This document shows positions 44,598-55,453 of a stretch of 64,000 nucleotides of DNA, in pieces (position 1 is the first letter of the stretch; each line of letters starts with the position of its first letter). The translations under genes were made by a program, and so were the position numbers. This stretch comes from Mallotus nudiflorus (Eukaryota > Streptophyta > Magnoliopsida > Malpighiales > Euphorbiaceae), in assembly GCA_947683625.1 (NCBI GenBank), contig CANTUR010000844.1, positions 1 to 64,000 on the forward strand. The letters are read 5' to 3'. Below the pieces are notes generated by a model, which worked only from the letters and a program-made list of their open reading frames with translations, did not search any database and was not told the DNA's origin.

Positions 44598-47059
44598 AAA
44601 ATTCAAAAATCAGGTCAACTATTCCTCTCGTCCTCTTATTTCTTTTCTTCTCCTTTTCCTTGTTTTCTTCTTCATCCCACAAGTCACTGTGCAGCACCCT
44701 CCACCCACGTCGGACTGCCAGCAACTGCCACCACTCACCACCATCGCCTCCCCTCTTCCTCTCCTTCCCTTCGCCTCTGTAGACCACCATTAGAAGCCAC
44801 CGAAGTGCCTAGAATAGCAGCAGCACTGAGGAGCTTCCATTGATGTCGGTGGTGATTTCGAACACGAGAACTCACCTTTCTAGTCTTATTTGAACATCCT
44901 AGCTCTGATGAGTTCATTTTCAAGCTTTGTTTGAGCTCAATCCTTCTTGATTTTGAGTTTTGTCAAGTTTTTAATTTATGTGTTTTAGGGTTTTGAAAAT
45001 TTTATTTAATTTTTGGGTTTGATCTATGAATTTTTGCTTTAAGATTGTTGTTGTATGTAGCTTAAGCTTCTCAAAAACATTTTTGGCATATTTTTTTGAA
45101 TTAATTTGAATTATGGTTATTTTTGAATATTTTTTATAATTTAAATTGAATTTTTGATAATTATGTTAATTAATTATTTTGAATGGAAATTTGGTTAAAT
45201 TAATGTTATTAATTTAAGTTATTAATTTTAGTAGTGATAAAATAATTTTTGGTAATTTTGTATAATTTTTGAATAATTTTTAGTGCTATGTGAATGTTGG
45301 ATTTCTGAGTGAATTGTGTATTTTTGTTGAAATTATAGTTAAATAATATGTTTTAAATGATTTAAGAATTTTATAGGGTATTAAAATAATTTTTATGAAT
45401 TATTTACTATTTTTAACTAATTAATACTAATTTTCAAAAATATATTCAAAGAATAATTTTATATACTATTTTTGTGATTAATTAAGTTTTTAACCATTTT
45501 TATTATATATACTACCTATTTGAGTAATTAATTGTAAATTTTACTATTTTATATTAAATAATTGAAAATTTGAATTTTTATTAATATTATTATTATTGAG
45601 ATTTTTATTTAATTATTGTGAAAATAATTATATTTAGTGTTTTGATGTTTAAATAAATTATATTGTGATTTATTATAGATTTTATGGATTTTTAATGATT
45701 TTAATATATTATTATTTAATATTTATTTTATTGTGAATTGAGAACCTCGATTGGAGATTTGAGTAGTTTAGGGTCCCAATCCGAGGTGTTGAGCTATTGT
45801 GATATTAGAAGTGTGTTTTTCTTACAGGATCGACTCTACTTTTTAGTATAGAGATGTCTGTTTTATAGATGAGACTCTACCGATTTTTTGGTATAATTCT
45901 CGTAAAATGTGACATCGGTTCGATCTTAAGTTTTTGGTTTTTAATTGAGTTTTAATTCATAGATCGACTCTTTCTTTAGAATTCTTTGTAGTGTATGTTA
46001 GGAATTTATTCTATTTTTTATTATTATGATTATTTATTTTTCTAACTATACTGAGATCGAGGCTTATCGAATCAGACTCGTCGAGTTAGTCTCGATGAGC
46101 ATAAACTTGTGAGTTATATATGCATTGCATATAGAATGCACGAATAAGGATTTTTACATTTTTATTATATGTTTATACATGTTTTATTTCATTAAATGAT
46201 TTAGTATATTTTTTTTATATTTTGATATATATATGCAATATATATACATGTTGTAATTTTCAAAATATACCTAGTATATTTCTGATATATTCATGGTTTA
46301 TTTGAGTATATTGTAGCATATATATATTTAGTATATATTTAGTATATACTTAGTATATTTTAGTATACTTTTGGTATTCTTTCGGTATATATTTGGTATA
46401 TTTCTCTTTAAATGAATGCTAATGTGTTTGTATTATACATTTTTTGTTTTTAATAATTACAAGAATGATTTGAAGGATAGTAGTAGAATGTGCTACCTAG
46501 TGGGCTATGCTAGAACTATTATGCTATAGTACGATAGAATTAGGTTAAGAATCTGATAATTGTTATTGAGATATTGGTTTTGGGAAAGGCTGACTGTGGA
46601 TCTTCGGTTGACCTAGTGTACTCGGGGTCAGTCTACTACTTTAAGTTGGAAAAATTAATACTTGGAGTTTTAACTCTCCTCAATATTTTTTTCAAGAGAT
46701 TCCTCGACATCAGACCTCATTATTAGTAATTTATGCCAATCTTCTTCAGCCCCAACTAGATTATGTAATTTATTTATTTGAACTTTATCTGTACTATAGA
46801 AAACTGCAATAGTTGTGTATTGTATCAGTAGAATGTTATTTTGGGTTCGAGACCAATCTATGAATATTGTATGAATATTTTTACTTTATGAAATGACATT
46901 TGAATATGTATTTTTATATTGATTTAAATTTTAATTCTGGTGTTTTTTTTATTTATTTATTGCTTATGATTTTATTTTTTAAGGCTTGTTATGGGTTCTG
47001 GATTTGAAAGAATTCTCGTTCCCTAGCATCGATTATGACTCTCGGTTTGGATCGTGACA
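44186..47059 (+). repeat. 3' LTR of the chromovirus (2874 bp)
   Basis: Aligns with 36116-39206 throughout. It differs by a longer (TA)n tract (44528-44592), loss of the segment that lies at about 38584-38820 in the 5' LTR, and many C/T and G/A substitutions. By eye it is roughly 90% identical, not computed. Starts TGTAATGACCCAAT, ends GATCGTGACA. Confidence 0.9.
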
Positions 47060-47761
47060 CGACAAGCGCTATTTTAGGTCATTAGCTTGACCCCTTGAAT
47101 ATGTAGTATAATGGGTGCAATCAAACATGAGGAAGTGTTCTTGGAATCATCTTTCTTTACTTTCTTTTGGTAGACTCCTTTTTGGCCATGTAATAAAGTG
47201 CGGACTCCATATACTAAATCTTTGGTCCTATAATTACTTAAAGAATGTAAGACTTTTTATGTGGGTTCTTAGACAGTCTAACCCCTTTCATGGATTCCTC
47301 ATATATGACCATAATATGATGTGGAAAATATGCATTGTTAATATATAGATGGCTAATCTTCATAGCTTCAAGTTGTGTTATGATTTTCTCATCCAACTCA
47401 TTTTGAAATTAAGTTGAGTGACTTTGTACCTCGTCATCCTTGGATTCTTATTCTAGGAGGCTTCTTTAATTTCCTTAGTGATCATCTCTTCTTGCTCATC
47501 ATGACACAACTAAAAAGTGACTTCATCATTTTGACTTAAAGTGTTCTCTTCATCACATACACTTTCTTCTTGTGCTAATTACTTTCAATAATTAATTAGT
47601 GCTCACATTTGAAATTTTTGAAAGCTTGCTTTTTGAATTTTTGTAGTTAGATTTATTTACAGTCGATTATTCTTCATATCTTCTGTTAGTGCAACCAAGC
47701 TTTTGTATGTATCGACATTGCAGATATGAATTGCTCTATCTTGCTCACTAATAGTCATTTT

Positions 47762-47971
47762 TTAAAACTCTTGGCCTCCTCTTATTGATAACTCTAAGTA
47801 TGATCCACACAATTGCTCCAAGATGGGTTGTAGAGGTAAATATGAATAACATGGGTAATATGCCCCATTATGGTTTTCTCCACACCAATTACAAACTTGA
47901 GAAGAAAATGAAAAATAATTAAATGGTATATGTTCTACATTATATACAGGATCATGTGCATTAAACCTCAA
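47762..47971 (-). pseudogene. Gag zinc-knuckle remnant of the LARD-type element
   Basis: A short minus-strand frame contains VCNWCGENHNGAYYP, a CX2CX3H pattern followed by Tyr/Pro where a Cys would be expected. This matches the knuckle region of plant Athila/Tat and gag-only elements in decayed form. It lies about 130 bases inside the primer-binding site, in the sense of the element. Confidence 0.5.
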
Positions 47972-48084
47972 AAATTAATAAGAAAATCTACCATGATCCA
48001 TGACAAATTACTTATCAATATTACAAACAAAATAAAATGCTAGTCTAAGAGAAGTAAAAATTAAATTAATATAAATATTGTCAA

Positions 48085-48102
48085 TCCTCGATAACGGTGC
48101 CA
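48085..48102 (-). other. Primer-binding site, tRNA-Asp type
   Basis: The minus strand reads TGGCACCGTTATCGAGGA, six bases inside the right LTR. The plant tRNA-Asp primer site is TGGCGCCGTTGCCGGGGA. The three differences are all G-to-A or C-to-T-type changes, as expected of decayed methylated DNA. Confidence 0.72.
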
Positions 48103-48108
48103 AAAACT

Positions 48109-49449
48109 TATTATGTTCAAAACTCGCAAAGCGCACAAATCGTGAATTGTAGTACAAAAGATATTGTTCCCATGAGGATTGTATATTGAGTACTAATATG
48201 TCTATTTATGTTTTTAGCTAGCAAATCAATAAAGTAATTTAGAAAATCAAAATATAAATCTAAACAATTAAAATTAAGAGAAAATCAAATGATAAAAACA
48301 TTGAGCTTAGGTTTAGTTTCACTATTCCAATCAGATCATGAACACTTAATTATTAAACACCTTGATTTTTATTAAGGGCAATTGTTCTAAAATATCTAAA
48401 GACTCTCTTGAGTTTAATTAAGCACGTCAAGATTAAGATTTAACATACTCTCGTGATTAAGAAATTAATCATAACTCATTAAGTTTCTTAACAATTATTT
48501 TATTTCCAAATAGCTCGCCTACTCTCTTGGTTGAGTAGTTTAAGTCCTATAAGTCTAAAACTAATAAATTCTCTTAACTCTTATTGATGAATCTACCCAT
48601 AAACATGCAATCAATTGGGACTTTAATTGAATATAAGATATGAATAGAAACTCATAAAATTAACTGAAAATCAAATTAATAAAACTTGTGTTCAATCACA
48701 TCATAGAATAGCTACTCCTAGCCTAAACCCTAAAGGAATTTAGCCACACATACTTGTGGCGAAGCAAACAAACATAATTAAAAGATTAAAGATTAAGAAA
48801 GAAATCATGAAATAAAACTCTTGAATTCTTGAATCAATTGTCTTCAATCATAGTTTAGCTCCTTGTTTGTTGCATCTTGAGTGCTGAATCCCTTCCCTAA
48901 ATACCTTTTCGCATGCCTTTATATAGAAAAACCTAGTACAAGATCTTTTAGCCCTTAAGTTTCTCTTCCTTTCTTGTTTACAAAAAAGTCTTCTTTTCTT
49001 TCACACCCCTACCGCAAGACCGTGTTGAGCTGGTGTGACGTTAAACTTTTCAGCACAGTCTTTAGCACAACTGTGTATGAGCTTAGATTCAGACTCCAAA
49101 AGGTTGCACACTTTCAAACACAAATGTGTAAGAAACCATGTTTGCATTCCAATAGATTGCACAAGCAACGACACAGGTGTGTGCCAAACCGTGTTGCCTT
49201 TAACATGATCTTCTCATGTAAATATTTGATTTCTTTGGAATTTTTAGCTAGTTTCCTAAAGAATATTTGTTAACACTTAAATAAAGTTCCTAATAGAAAC
49301 TAATAAATTACAAAAACAAAAAAAAACTAAATAAAATATCAAACTAAAATAATTCTTATTTAGGTCTAATTCCTACTAAATTAAATTAAATATTTATACA
49401 AAACTCATTAAAATTCAACTCAAATATATGTAAAGAATTACACACATCA
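48109..49449 (-). repeat. Right LTR of the LARD-type element (its 5' LTR)
   Basis: It aligns with 33522-34935. It starts TATTATGTTC, where the left copy has TGTTGTGTTC (two G-to-A changes), and ends CACATCA before AACAC. It lacks a segment of about 70 bases present in the left LTR (near 34550-34620). Confidence 0.82.
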
Positions 49450-49454
49450 AACAC

Positions 49455-49720
49455 TTTTTAAAATGAGAAGTTTAAATATATATATTTTTTAAATTTGTGT
49501 TTAAATGTTTATAATTTTTTTAAGGGTAAATTTATTCCTCAATATAAACGTTAAGAATAAAAATGCACCTTTATTTAATATTTCTTTTATAAATGTCAGA
49601 CATAGTAGATCCCACTAATAAAAAAAATTAATGGTAAGAGTGTATTTATAACTTAAAAAATATAAACGACTTATGTAAGAGTAAAGTAAAATATTAAGAA
49701 TATATTTATAACTTTTCCCT
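49455..49720 (-). repeat. Right TIR of the Pack-MULE, outer part
   Basis: Inverted match to about 31039-31335. It continues the right TIR that was cut at 33521 by the LTR element. The outer end is TTTTCCCT, beside AATAATAATA. Confidence 0.75.
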
Positions 49721-49963
49721 AATAATAATAATAATAATAGTTTTATTATTATTATTTTTAAATGAATAAATAAGAAACACTAGAAAAATGTCTTTTTCGC
49801 TTGGCCTCATTTAGCTATTGGGGACCTTTAACATGCACCTTCTCTGCAATTTCTTTGCTATCTCTGTCTCTCAGAATTAAATTCCCGCAACAAACAATGA
49901 ATGAAGACAGATAAAAACAGAGACTATTAAACCAAAAAAAAAATCCAAGAAAATTAAATAAAA
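49721..49963 (+). promoter_or_regulatory. Upstream region of the ATG27-like gene
   Basis: Only 243 bases separate the Pack-MULE end from the start codon, so the transposon nest abuts or forms part of this promoter. It begins with an AAT trinucleotide run (49721-49739) that matches the left flank of the MULE. No TATA box is clear. Confidence 0.5.
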
Positions 49964-52900
49964 ATGAGAGTAGGATTCAATTCTTTGAAATGTTATCTAC
50001 CCATTGTCTTTCTAACGATTCTACACCGAGTTGGGTCTTTAACGTCGGTGACAGCAGTCTGTGAACTCAGTTTTGTTGATGGGCATACGCTTTACAACTT
50101 CAGTTTGACTTCTCCTCTGCCCAAATTCCCTCATGGCGTTCTTAGTGAAGATGGGTACTTTCTTTTTCTCTGTTTCTTGATTTGGGTATCTCTTATTTGC
50201 CTTAAATTTTAAATTTTTATTTGATCATGTTGTTTTGTAGTTATTCTGTTTGATACATTGCTTCTATGAACTTTCTTTACATTATTTATTATTGGGTTTG
50301 TTTAGATTAGTTTAGTATATAGTAATTAGTAAAAGTAATCATTTTTGTATTTGCTTTAGGCTGTTAGAATTTTAATGCAACTCGTGCCTTTTTTTCACTT
50401 GGAATAATTTTTGGCTAGTGATAGTAGTAATTCTATAAAAAGGGCTTTTAGCTTGTGTTTATGGGAAAAGAGAAGGTGTTTTCTTTTGGGAAAGTGATTT
50501 TTTTTTTTAAGCATTAATAAAAAATGAACTCTTTGTTTGATTTATGGGATCTGTATCATTAATTTGGTTGCATACGTGTCAATATTAATTGAGAATAATT
50601 CTTAGTAAGATGCTCATTTTTCTGCTGTAGGTTCTATAAGGTGGCAGTAAATAAGTCTGTGCTTTGGTTTCAGGGTTGGCTCCATCAGGTTACACTTTAT
50701 TTCTTTATTTTTTTGTTATCACTGAACTACTGTCAGCTAGTTTGTTATTTTTATGGTTGGAACTTGGAAGATTGAACTGCTTCTGATTGCTTTTGAATTG
50801 GAACGCGTATGTTGTAATGTGTGATAATATGCTTGGAAGTTACAGACTCTTTACTTTTTGAATTAGGATGCAAGATCTTGTAAAGCGAAATCAAATGCTA
50901 TGAGTAGATGTTGAAAGCTGCAGTTTTTCTATTTATTTTTGTTATTATTCTTTTCTTGATAATAACTTTTTGCATGCTATTAAACACTTGACACTCGTTA
51001 CTCTCAGTTAATTTCTACCATTAATATAGTCTCACTTTACTATTTGGAGCAGCTATGCGATGGAATGATTTTTAATCATGATCCCCCCAGATGTGTTGAC
51101 TGTCTGGTAAATTCTTCTCTCAAGATAGATCTAAAGCTACTTTTGTATTTTGAATTTTTTATAGCAGGAATTGAGCCATGTAAAGATTTTCTAGGTCTCA
51201 CAGACTTTTACCTTCTTATTATGCACTATTGTTTTCATTTTCATTTACTATATTCTGATATTTAACATGAAATTGGAAGTCTCTTTGAAATGATAACTTT
51301 TATCAAGTGGAGACAGTAGGAAAAATTATGTGCAACATTAGTTTAGTGACCATATGAGAAGCTGTCTAGGTGCAGTAAGGTTCTATTGAGATTGGATTGT
51401 CAAAACATCTCACATTTTCTTCATTAGAATCAGGTTCCTTTTTTTCATATATTTCATAAAATTGCACTACTTTTTGGGTTTTACCTATTCGTGGCACTGT
51501 GTCGGGGAAGCAAGAGATGGGCTAGTGTTGGTTTTTTGCCAATTCCATCCTGTGTATCTTTGTCTTCCCGATGTTAGGAAGGTCAGTTTTTCCTTTAACT
51601 TAACCATCTTCTTGACATTGTAGGATTGTGGTGGGCCATCTCGCTGTGGTATGGCATGTAGTGCACTTGTGGCAAACAACAGAGGAGGTACATACTGTTA
51701 CAAAAATGTCTATCTTTGAGGCATATGCACATTGATGTTTGAGACTTGTTAAGATACTTAGAAAAAATTCTTTGATATTGTGTCGCTTTAGATGGGCACT
51801 CAGTGGCTCAGGTAAGTATGGTATGCTGTGTGCAATTAGCTCAGAAATATCTTGTTGTGGATTTTATATAATTTCCAAACAGCTTAGGTCATATATTCCA
51901 CTTGATATGCTTGTATATTGCTTTTGCTACTTTTCACATGAAAAATGTTAGATTGGATTCTTATAAAATCACCTTTGTAAATTAGAAAATAAGTTGTGGT
52001 TTGCTAGGATTGTAATTCAGAGTTTCTTGTTTAGGTTTTTAATTGGGCTTATTCATATTTGCAGGCTATGATATATGCACTACCGTTGGCCGTGCCTCAA
52101 GCACTGTCACTAGCATCATGGGTAAGATGAAAATCATTTCTTCTTTTGTTGATGTGTATCACCAATGTAGTTTGGATACGGTAGTTTGAGAGTGCTGATT
52201 AAAAATAATACTCTCTGGCTTGTAAAAGTAGTCCTTTAATCTTAGTAATTTGTATTTGAGACTATACTTGAAAGTACTAATATTTTCTTTATACATTCAC
52301 AATGTAGACAAGCAGAACCCTCTCAAGGGTGTCATTGTTAAGATGTCAAGTACTATTAACCTTTCCAGTGAATCTGAACAGAATTGTTCGCTTTCTGTCT
52401 CCATCATATGCAATTCAAATGGTGCTCAAGTGAGAGCTTCTTTCTTGAAGTTCTTCCCTTTTCAGTTGCTTATTCTAATACATTAATTCACTCTGAAGCT
52501 GATAATACACTGTTTATCACCTTGACTTCATTGTTGTTCTGTTTAACAGGGGCCATACTTAATGGAGAAATTAGGGACATGTGATTATGTGAGTCTCTCA
52601 AGTCGACCTGCTAATTAATGCTTAGTGTCTTATATGCATTTTACCCGCTCTTCATGACTAAATATATTCCAGCTGCAAGCAATGTGCTCTGAGTGTTAGC
52701 TCACTAGTTATGTGTAAAAACAAGCCCCTTTGGCTACTATATTGCCATATGATGAATGAATTTTTCTTTTTTTCTTTCTGCAATTTTATTTTTTTCTGGT
52801 AAACTTTTCTTATGTTTAGAGAAGTCAGTGGGTCCATAGGATTTGACAGTCATTTTAGTGTTTCAGGCTTATAATTTTTTTTTTTTGGTTGGTTCCTGCA

Positions 52901-55453
52901 GGCTACAGCACTTCAACATCCTTCAGGTTGTGCCACAATTGTGTTTGTTCATGGTAATGGGTGGGGATGGTTTGGTACATTGCTACTAATGTAAGGGATT
53001 TAATTTCTCTTTTTTTCTTTTTCCTTATGAAGAGTATTTAACTTGTCAAACAATCATAGTATTGGAGTCATAACGATTTACTGATTACCTAATTTTGTCA
53101 GTATCCTATGCCTTTTTGGAGGGTATGTCACAGTGGGCACTGTTTACCGATATTTCTTCCTTGGCGTTCGTGGGCTAGACGTATGTTTTCTTTCTCAAGC
53201 TCTTCTGCTGATTGTTTTCATGATTTAGATTCCTTTGAAATGTTCTCTTAAATCTTCATGAGTGCAATTTATACTTCATATAATATTTGCATTATGAAGC
53301 TCGTTGTCCATATGCCAATATTGATTGAATCCTCATGCTATGATTCATAATGCAAGCAAGTGTATAAACATGTGTTAACGGGAATCATGTTATTCAGGTC
53401 TTCAGGAAATTCAAATGAGAGATTATTTTACATAGAATATGTCCAATAGAAATATGTTCTCAACTAACTATCAATAAGATATTTCTACTAGCTGTTGAGG
53501 CCTGCTTCACAGCAAAAATGCTCACTCTGGCATTAGAGTATTTTCTATCATGGCCATTTTTAGCTGATTTTGTGTCCTAATGATCTTTAGAATGGGCTGT
53601 GAAGGTATAGACGTAGCTGCTGGAACATTTTGCTTTTTGGACAATAAATATCAAATGAATTCACAGATTGAAGGATGTATTACCAATTCTTTTCTCAATT
53701 TTGTGTCATTACATAGAGCAATATCCACTCTTTTAAAATTGAAACTTAGGCTTGTGTTGAAAGAGATGTGTGCTGGTCATTATGCTGCTTTTTCTTCTTT
53801 TATTATACAATCAAGCAGCTTAGAAATCTGCAAATAGCAATTTATTTTTTATCTTAAAAGAAAATCTATGGCATGTTCTCTGGTGTTACATTATCAGCTA
53901 CAAGCGTTTTGATTGCTGCTGTTAGTTGTATCTTTCACTAAGTACATTTTTCTCCTTCATCAGATGATTCCAAACTTGGATTTCTGGGCTAGATTGCCAC
54001 AGAGAACACAGGTACTCCTTTTATAAGATTCTCTTTACTGCAACATTTTATTTGCTGGTGTTATGGCTTGAAACATGCCATGCAAATATTCACCTTCTTA
54101 ACTCATCATAGTGAATCTTGCATAAATTTAGTTTATCTCATCTTCGAAAAAATATCACCTTATCACTCAGAGGGAACTCATCATCGAAAAAATATCACCT
54201 TATCACTTAGAGGGAACTCATCATCGAAAAAATATCACCTTATCACTTAGAGGGAACTCATCATCGAAAAAATATCACCTTATCACTTAGAAGGCACTCA
54301 TTTGAGCAGACTTCACCTCTAAACAAGAACTTTTCTTAATTTGGTAAGAGGGTTTTCGTTGATTTGAAAGGGGAACCACTTGATTCTCCCAATTAATAGA
54401 ATTAAGTAAACTCGAGATGCAGAAAAGAAAAATTTGTACGTCTTTGTATTTGGCTTCAAATTTTGCCATCCATATGTTCTTATTGGCCATTTATTTTCAT
54501 TGGGCTTCAAGGGGTCAGATAATGTTTATTTAATATCAGCTTCTGTAGATAACCTGAGACAAGATTTAAAATGGGAACTTCCTGAAGCTGTGGGGATGTC
54601 TTAATAATTGCTACAACTTCATTTTCTATTGAAGTATAGTTAGGCGCATCTCATTGTTTGTTTAATAACTGCAAAAAGGCCAGGATTTGTCATTTGCGGA
54701 ACTGGCAATTAATATTTGAGCCATTTCTGAGTTGTATCGATCAACAATGCTCTAACTTATGCAGAAGTTAAGATCCACAGCAGATGAAAAAGTATAGGGC
54801 AGTTGTAGTCTCTTATTTATATGCCTGGTGTACTCAAATCTTAAAGAAACGAGCTTGAAAACAAGTAAAATGACTTGGTCTTTGGTCAGTGCAAGTTCCA
54901 CATGTAGTATGCTCACTAAATGGATGGACTGATAAGCAGTTTCATAATCATTGATAACATCTAGTGATCATTTGTAGAATGAAAGAGGAGGAGAGTGCAG
55001 TGTGCATAATTATGAGGGAGAGGACAAAAATGGTATGCCATGGGCAATAGAAAATTCTCTATTGCCCTTTTACTTTATTGACTCATGGACATAAGCAATG
55101 CTATTTATGGCAGTGATTTAGAGTGGAAGAGTGTAGTATAAGCTATATTGTGTTGATATTATCCATGTGTCAATAATATAAAGAGGGCAATAGAAAATTC
55201 TTATTGCTTAGGACAACAGGAAATTTTTATCCTTTTTTGGAAATTGCTTCAAATCATGCATGTAGTATCAAAGTTTTCCTATGATAGAAATGTTTGGTAT
55301 AAACATCTTAAAAGAATGATTTTTTTTGTTCTTCTTGTTAGCTAGCAATTCATTATTGTCATTTCAATGCAGAGTTCTTTTGCATCTTTGGTGCGAAGAT
55401 TTAAAGGACCTACAGAAGGTCATCGAAGCTCCTATTCTGCAGTCAATTTTTAA
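49964..55453 (+). CDS. ATG27-like / MRH-domain type I membrane protein
   Basis: Eleven exons join in frame to 293 codons plus stop: 49964-50154, 50631-50688, 51053-51106, 51624-51687, 52065-52121, 52308-52429, 52550-52588, 52902-52990, 53102-53180, 53964-54011, 55373-55453. There is a signal peptide (LPIVFLTILHRVGSL), then a Cys-rich lumenal domain of the mannose-6-phosphate-receptor-homology kind (CDGMIFNHDPPRC, CGGPSRCGMAC, CSLSVSIICN). One transmembrane segment follows (WFGTLLLIILCLFGGYVTVG). The short cytosolic tail ends in SSYSAVNF. Yeast Atg27, which cycles between Golgi, endosome and vacuole and helps Atg9 traffic, also has a C-terminal YSAV sorting signal. The exon 2 end is uncertain: the expected junction after FQ lacks GT, and the model uses a donor 15 bases later, adding GWLHQ. 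Confidence 0.82.
54141..54300 (+). repeat. Four tandem 40-bp repeats in an intron
   Basis: The unit TC(A/T)TCGAAAAAATATCACC... ending GGAACTCA is repeated with exact 40-base spacing at 54141, 54181, 54221 and 54261. The copies are nearly identical (first: CTCAG for CTTAG; last: AAGGCACTCA). It lies in the last intron of the ATG27-like gene (54012-55372). Confidence 0.93.

Larger units (their letters stand above)
36116..47059 (+). mobile_element. Ty3 chromovirus, Tekay/Del-like, decayed
   Basis: A 10.9-kb element with long LTRs (36116-39206 and 44186-47059), a tRNA-Met-like primer site (39211-39223) and a polypurine tract (44171-44184). The internal order is gag, knuckle, protease, RT, RNase H, integrase and a chromodomain-like C-terminus, all in plus orientation and full of stops. 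Flanking 5-mers are CAAAA (36111-36115) and CGACA (47060-47064). Both are one step from CAACA, which would restore the host motif CCTCCCAACAAGCGCT, so the duplication has probably mutated on each side. Large LTRs and the chromodomain tail suggest the Tekay/Del lineage. Confidence 0.9.
33522..49449 (-). mobile_element. Non-autonomous LTR retrotransposon (LARD / gag-only type), host of a nested chromovirus
   Basis: Two LTRs (33522-34935 and 48109-49449) enclose about 2.2 kb of own internal DNA, split by a Ty3 element at 36116-47059. The flanks are a perfect 5-bp duplication, AACAC, at 33517-33521 and 49450-49454. On the minus strand a sequence like the tRNA-Asp primer site (48102-48085) follows the right LTR, so the element runs right to left. 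A gag-type knuckle remnant is its only coding trace; no protease, RT or integrase was found. Motifs such as GGGTTGCCTCCCAA, GTTGTCCTC and the primer region are ones I associate with plant LARD/TR-GAG elements. Confidence 0.8.
31039..49720. mobile_element. Pack-MULE (Mutator-like, non-autonomous), split by nested LTR elements
   Basis: The sequence from 31039 to about 31552 reappears as an inverted repeat in two pieces: 49720 back to 49455, then 33521 back to 33171. The gap is exactly a later LTR element (33522-49449) and its TSD. Without it the element is about 2.75 kb: TIRs of about 0.5 kb around a 1.6-kb core. The same 10 bases, AATAATAATA, flank it on both sides (31029-31038 and 49721-49730), consistent with the 9-10 bp duplication of Mutator-like elements, although this sequence is low in complexity. 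No transposase is present. The core contains a captured fragment of a host glutamate synthase gene. Confidence 0.78.

Noticed and set aside
54141..54300. CRISPR-like array
   Set aside because: The repeats are contiguous with no spacers and lie in a plant intron; it is a minisatellite.
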